Shown: in pieces, positions 60,483-64,000 of the stretch | Layout of the letters: the number at the start of each line of letters is the position of its first letter | Numbering within the stretch: position 1 is the stretch's first letter | DNA from: Streptomyces sp. TSRI0281 | GTDB taxonomy: Bacteria > Actinomycetota > Actinomycetes > Streptomycetales > Streptomycetaceae | Direction: 5' to 3' | Assembly (NCBI RefSeq): GCF_001905125.1 | Contig: NZ_LWLE01000015.1 | Location: 1 to 64,000, forward strand | Length of the DNA: 64,000 bases | The notes under the pieces: model-generated | Database searches by the model: none | Seen by the model: only the letters and a program-made list of their open reading frames with translations | Told to the model about the DNA's origin: nothing | Translations under genes and position numbers: made by a program

Positions 60483-62000
60483 ATGGCGGACTTCATTGGC
60501 GCGGTGGACCAGGGCACCACCAGCACTCGATTCATGATCTTCGATCACGGTGGCAACGAGGTCGCCAAGCACCAGCTGGAGCACGCCCAGATCCTGCCCC
60601 GCTCCGGCTGGGTGGAGCACGACCCGGTGGAGATCTGGGAACGCACCAACTCGGTCATGCAGAACGCTCTGCGGTACGGCGGTCTGTCGCCGAGCGACCT
60701 GGTGGCCATCGGGATCACCAACCAGCGTGAGACGACGGTGGTCTGGGACCGGCGCAACGGGCGGCCCTACTACAACGCCATCGTGTGGCAGGACACCCGC
60801 ACCGACACCATCGCGGCGAACCTCGAACGCTCGGGACAGGGCGAGGTCATCCGCCGCAAGGCCGGGCTGCCGCCGGCGACCTACTTCTCCGGCGGCAAGA
60901 TCCAGTGGATCCTGGAGAACGTCGACGGCGTACGGGAAGCGGCGGAGGCCGGTCATGCCATCTTCGGCAACACGGACGCCTGGGTCCTGTGGAACCTGAC
61001 CGGCGGCCCCGACGGCGGCATCCACGCCACCGACGTGACCAACGCGAGCCGCACCATGCTGATGAACCTGGAGACCCTCGACTGGGACGAGGAACTCATG
61101 GGCTTCTTCGGCATCCCCCGGGCGATGCTTCCCACGATCAACCCCTCGTCGCACCCGGAAGCCTACGGTTCCACCCGCACCTCCCGACCGCTGCGTGCCG
61201 CCATTCCCATCGGCGGTGTCCTCGGCGACCAGCAGGCAGCCACCGTCGGTCAAGTCTGCTTCGCCCCCGGCGAGGCCAAGAACACCTACGGGACCGGCAA
61301 CTTCCTGCTGCTCAACACCGGCACCGAGCTGGTCCGCTCGCAGCACGGCCTCCTCACCACGGTGGCCTACCAGTTCGGCGACAGCCCCGCGGTCTACGCG
61401 CTGGAGGGTTCCATCGCCGTCACCGGATCCGCGGTGCAGTGGCTGCGCGACCAGCTGAAGATCATCAAGACGGCCGCGGAGAGTGAGGAGCTGGCCCGGA
61501 GTGTCGAGGACAACGGGGGCATGTATTTCGTTCCCGCGTTCTCCGGCCTGTTCGCGCCGTACTGGCGCTCCGACGCCCGCGGGGCGATCGTCGGCCTGGC
61601 CAGGTACAACGACAACGCCCACCTGGCACGGGCGACTCTGGAGGCGATCTGCTACCAGAGCCGCGATGTGGTCGAAGCCATGGAGCAGGACTCCGGTGTC
61701 CATCTCGACGTGCTCAAGGTCGACGGCGGTGTCACCGCCAACGACCTCTGCATGCAGATCCAGTCCGACATCCTCGGTGTCCAGGTCAGCCGCCCCGTCG
61801 TCGCGGAGACGACTGCTCTCGGCGCCGCCTACGCGGCGGGGCTGGCCATCGGTTTCTGGCAGAACACCGACGAACTGCGCACCCAGTGGCACGAGTCGAA
61901 GCGGTGGTCGCCCCAGTGGTCCGAGGAACAGCGCGCGGAAGGCTACGCGGGCTGGAAGAGGGCCGTGGAACGCACCCTCGACTGGGTGAAGGTCCCCTGA
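60483..62000 (+). CDS. glpK: Glycerol kinase
   Basis: 505 residues, full length. GlpK signatures: FIGAVDQGTTSTRFMIFD, NQRETTVVWDRRNGRPYYNAIVWQDTRT, GVLGDQQAATVGQ, KNTYGTGNFLLLNTG, KVDGGVTANDLCMQIQSDILGV. ATP-dependent phosphorylation of glycerol to sn-glycerol 3-phosphate in the cytosol. Co-transcribed with glpF. No glpD follows; glycerol-3-phosphate oxidation must use an enzyme encoded elsewhere, possibly the flavoprotein pair at 51-53.7 kb. Confidence 0.96.
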   Translation: MADFIGAVDQGTTSTRFMIFDHGGNEVAKHQLEHAQILPRSGWVEHDPVEIWERTNSVMQNALRYGGLSPSDLVAIGITNQRETTVVWDRRNGRPYYNAIVWQDTRTDTIAANLERSGQGEVIRRKAGLPPATYFSGGKIQWILENVDGVREAAEAGHAIFGNTDAWVLWNLTGGPDGGIHATDVTNASRTMLMNLETLDWDEELMGFFGIPRAMLPTINPSSHPEAYGSTRTSRPLRAAIPIGGVLGDQQAATVGQVCFAPGEAKNTYGTGNFLLLNTGTELVRSQHGLLTTVAYQFGDSPAVYALEGSIAVTGSAVQWLRDQLKIIKTAAESEELARSVEDNGGMYFVPAFSGLFAPYWRSDARGAIVGLARYNDNAHLARATLEAICYQSRDVVEAMEQDSGVHLDVLKVDGGVTANDLCMQIQSDILGVQVSRPVVAETTALGAAYAAGLAIGFWQNTDELRTQWHESKRWSPQWSEEQRAEGYAGWKRAVERTLDWVKVP

Positions 62001-62220
62001 CCACCGCTGTATCCGGCGACTTCTTTCGTGTCGTGGCGTCGTCCCGAGAGGGCGGCGCCACGACGCGTGCTGCACGCGTGGGGCGGTGTCCACCGCGTCC
62101 GCTGCTGCTCCGTCTGTCCCCACCGGGCAGCGGGGACGAGCGCCCCGGCCTGAAGCCGACCAGGCTCTGGGCATGGGCCGGCCGGAGAACCGCGAGGGTG
62201 GCCCGGCTGGTCCGTGAAGA

Positions 62221-62261
62221 CGCAGAGGCCGTACCGGGAGATCTCCGGTACGGCCTCTGCG
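62221..62261. terminator. Long hairpin terminator after glpK
   Basis: CGCAGAGGCCGTACCGG and CCGGTACGGCCTCTGCG are perfect 17-base arms with a 7-base loop. It lies in the 336-base gap (62001-62336) between the convergent glpK and PLDc_N/SHOCT genes, so it can serve both. The rest of the gap shows nothing else. Confidence 0.8.
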
Positions 62262-62336
62262 TGGGTGACGGACTGTGCGGGGGAGTCTTCGGCGGGGCGC
62301 CCGACGCCATAGCGGGCGCGTCGTCCGTCCCGCGTC

Positions 62337-62741
62337 TCAGACGAGAAGCTTGGCCTTGGCCTTCTCGTACTCCTCCTGATTGATGTCGCCCTTGTCCTTG
62401 AGCTCGGCGAGCTTGGCGAGGTCGCTCACATGGCCGCCGGTGCCGGACCCGCCCTCCGTGCCCGCGGCCTGCTTCACGTACTGGCGGAACGCCGCCTCCG
62501 AGTCCTTGGCCTGTTCGGCGTCCCGGTGGGCCATGCCGCGGCCCCGGACGATGAGGTAGACCAGCACGCCGATATAGGGCAGCAGGATGACGAAGACCAG
62601 CCAGCCCGCCTTGGCCCAGCCGTTGAGCGAATGGTCCCGGAAGAGGTCCGTCACCACCTTGAACAGGAGGAAGAACCACAGGACCCAGAGGAACAGGTAG
62701 AGCATGGTCAGAAAGAGGTTCAGCAGCGGGTAGTCATCCAT
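62337..62741 (-). CDS. PLDc_N/SHOCT-domain membrane protein
   Basis: 134 residues. Two membrane helices in a phospholipase-D-nuclease N-terminal type module (LYLFLWVLWFFLLFKVVTDLFRDHSLNGWAKAGWLVFVILLPYIGVLVYLIVRG) and a C-terminal SHOCT motif (VSDLAKLAELKDKGDINQEEYEKAKAKLL). Common, uncharacterised in Streptomyces. SHOCT motifs usually mediate oligomerisation. Convergent with glpK. Confidence 0.87.
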   Translation of the reverse strand: MDDYPLLNLFLTMLYLFLWVLWFFLLFKVVTDLFRDHSLNGWAKAGWLVFVILLPYIGVLVYLIVRGRGMAHRDAEQAKDSEAAFRQYVKQAAGTEGGSGTGGHVSDLAKLAELKDKGDINQEEYEKAKAKLLV

Positions 62742-62840
62742 GAGCGCCTACTCCAATCACGCGAATGGTGACTTATTCATACATCTGGCCTCTTGGTTCC
62801 GCATCTGTAGGCGTCCGGAAGGGGCATGGTCGCTGCCGGT

Positions 62841-63335
62841 TCAGCCGGAGAGTGTGTCCAGGAAGGCGAACAGCTTGTTCCGGGTGCGTTCGATCTGCTG
62901 CTCCAGGGTCAGGGACTCCTCGAAACGGGCCCCGGGCGCCGGAACCTTCTTGCCCCGTACGTACAGGGAGCAGTCCAGGTCGGTGCAGAGGTAGATCCCG
63001 ACGGAATTCCCGTCCCGGCCCGCCTGTCCCCGCTTGCGGGCGGTCATCAGGGAGACGCCGCTGCCCGGATGGGTGGTCAGGCAGACCGAGCACATGCTGC
63101 GGTGGAGGAAGCCGCGCTGATGGGACGGAAAGCGCAGGGTGATGCCGACGAGCGTGCCCCGGAGCTCGGTGACGATGTAGCTGCGGTCGGGCGCGGAGAG
63201 ATCGCGCCAGCCCAGGAAGTCCAGATCGTCCCACCGGCGCTCGTCGAGATCGCGCGGCATCGGGAGACGCTTCGCCTCGCCCTTGGAACAGTTGACGAAC
63301 GATGCGCGGATGTCCTGCTCGCTGACGGCTCTCAT
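62841..63335 (-). CDS. FBP-domain (FusB-like) zinc-binding protein
   Basis: 164 residues. C-terminal treble-clef region of EF-G-binding FusB-type proteins: MCSVCLTTH, then CTDLDCSLYVRGKK supply four cysteines for one zinc. The N-terminal half is the usual short helical part (VSEQDIRASFVNCSKGEAKRLPMPRDL). FusB-type proteins bind elongation factor G and release it from stalled ribosomes; whether this actinobacterial homologue does so is unknown. ATG 63335. Confidence 0.8.
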   Translation of the reverse strand: MRAVSEQDIRASFVNCSKGEAKRLPMPRDLDERRWDDLDFLGWRDLSAPDRSYIVTELRGTLVGITLRFPSHQRGFLHRSMCSVCLTTHPGSGVSLMTARKRGQAGRDGNSVGIYLCTDLDCSLYVRGKKVPAPGARFEESLTLEQQIERTRNKLFAFLDTLSG

Positions 63336-63376
63336 GCCGACGACGCTAGGTGTGCCTATGACTCCTAGGCAAATGA

Positions 63377-63883
63377 TTAAGAGCTATAGGAGCTGTCCGA
63401 GAGGGCGATGCGCAGCAGGTGGGCCGGCGGATGCGCGAGGGCGAGGTCCGGCCGCCAGGCCGCCAGGACCTGCGCCGACGGGTCGAAGAGCGGGCCGGGC
63501 AGCGCTTCGGGGGAGATCCACTGCCAGGTGCTGATCAGATGGGGCTCCGTGACCTGCGGCACGCCGGCCCCGAGCGTCACCGATGCCGCCATGCTGATGC
63601 GGTTGATGCCGGCGACCACGTCGTGCAGCATCGCGAAGACGTTCACGGCGGCCTCCTCGACCTCCAGACCGGTCTCCTCGCGCAGCTCGCGCACGGCCGC
63701 GGCGGCGACGGACTCGTGGGTCGGGTCGATCTTGCCGCCCGGCAGCTCCCAGGTGCCGCCGTGATGCCGTCCGAGCAGGACGCGTCCCTGTCCGTCCTGG
63801 ACGATGACCCCCACCCCGAGCGCGGCCTGCGCCACCGGCGGGCGGGTATTGCGGTTCGGGCCGGTGGTGGACTCGCCTGTCAT
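63377..63883 (-). CDS. NUDIX hydrolase
   Basis: 168 residues. The Nudix box is intact: GGKIDPTHESVAAAAVRELREETGLEVEE fits GX5EX7REUXEEXGU. Preceding VGVIVQDGQGRVLLGRHHGGTWELPGG is typical of the MutT/NTP-pyrophosphatase-like subgroup, probably cleaving oxidised or unwanted nucleotides. ATG 63883 has AAGGAG about nine bases upstream; ATG 63934 and 63964 are in frame further up without ribosome sites. Last gene in the window. Confidence 0.9.
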   Translation of the reverse strand: MTGESTTGPNRNTRPPVAQAALGVGVIVQDGQGRVLLGRHHGGTWELPGGKIDPTHESVAAAAVRELREETGLEVEEAAVNVFAMLHDVVAGINRISMAASVTLGAGVPQVTEPHLISTWQWISPEALPGPLFDPSAQVLAAWRPDLALAHPPAHLLRIALSDSSYSS

Positions 63884-64000
63884 GGTGCTGTGCTCCTTGT
63901 GCGCCGTACGGGAACCGTTGTTCCTTGCGGCCATCCTCACATTGTCGGGGTGCTGGGCGGTCACCCGGGCGGATCCGCTCCGGCGCCTCCGCGCGGAGCC

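Overview
The window is high-GC actinobacterial DNA, almost certainly a Streptomyces chromosome. The evidence is strong G/C third-position bias, many four-base ATGA/GTGA stop-start overlaps, twin-arginine and lipobox export signals, DUF3040 and DUF2510 proteins, a LutABC operon and several apparently leaderless genes.

Layout. (1) 1-9.6 kb is an accessory segment. It holds an AbiJ-NTD3-like/Ser-Thr kinase fusion, convergent with a two-gene operon whose first gene joins two degenerate RNase III domains and two dsRNA-binding domains to a histidine kinase. The second gene is a response regulator with a HEPN-like tail. A complete IS630-family element and a small acidic hypothetical protein follow. 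(2) 9.5-13.6 kb is a scar zone: an att-like copy of the 3' half of tRNA-Pro, a decayed tyrosine integrase and excisionase, an ArsR/MFS pair, a phosphotransferase fragment, half of an IS110-family transposase and the tail of a lost gene. (3) 13.8-33.6 kb looks chromosomal: a KimA-like permease, a MarR-ABC exporter operon, a 1517-residue Hsp90-like ATPase/DUF3883 protein, a Tat-exported phospholipase C, a NarL-type two-component system, an AraC/MFS pair and a YeeE/YedE sulfur permease. (4) 33.9-37.8 kb is an LldR-LutABC lactate oxidation locus with matching operators. (5) 37.8-45.6 kb is an oligosaccharide uptake locus: DUF2264, 2-hydroxyacid dehydrogenase, CUT1 ABC transporter and a DeoR/LacI-type regulator. 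(6) 45.7-58 kb holds transporters, an FGGY-kinase/FAD-oxidoreductase operon, small membrane proteins and an AAA/TPR protein. (7) 58.07-64 kb holds the intact tRNA-Pro(GGG), glpF-glpK, and PLDc_N/SHOCT, FBP-domain and NUDIX genes.

The most unusual content is at 0.1-6.9 kb. The sensor has the architecture expected of a double-stranded-RNA receptor: both RNase III folds have lost the acidic residue of the GDAVL motif, the dsRBDs keep binding motifs, and the protein ends in an intact HDLKN histidine-kinase core. Its partner keeps all receiver residues and carries an R-x4-H motif typical of HEPN RNases. Next to an AbiJ-type kinase and beside mobile-element debris, this is a good candidate for an undescribed RNA-triggered phosphorelay defence system. 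Function is inferred from domain architecture only.
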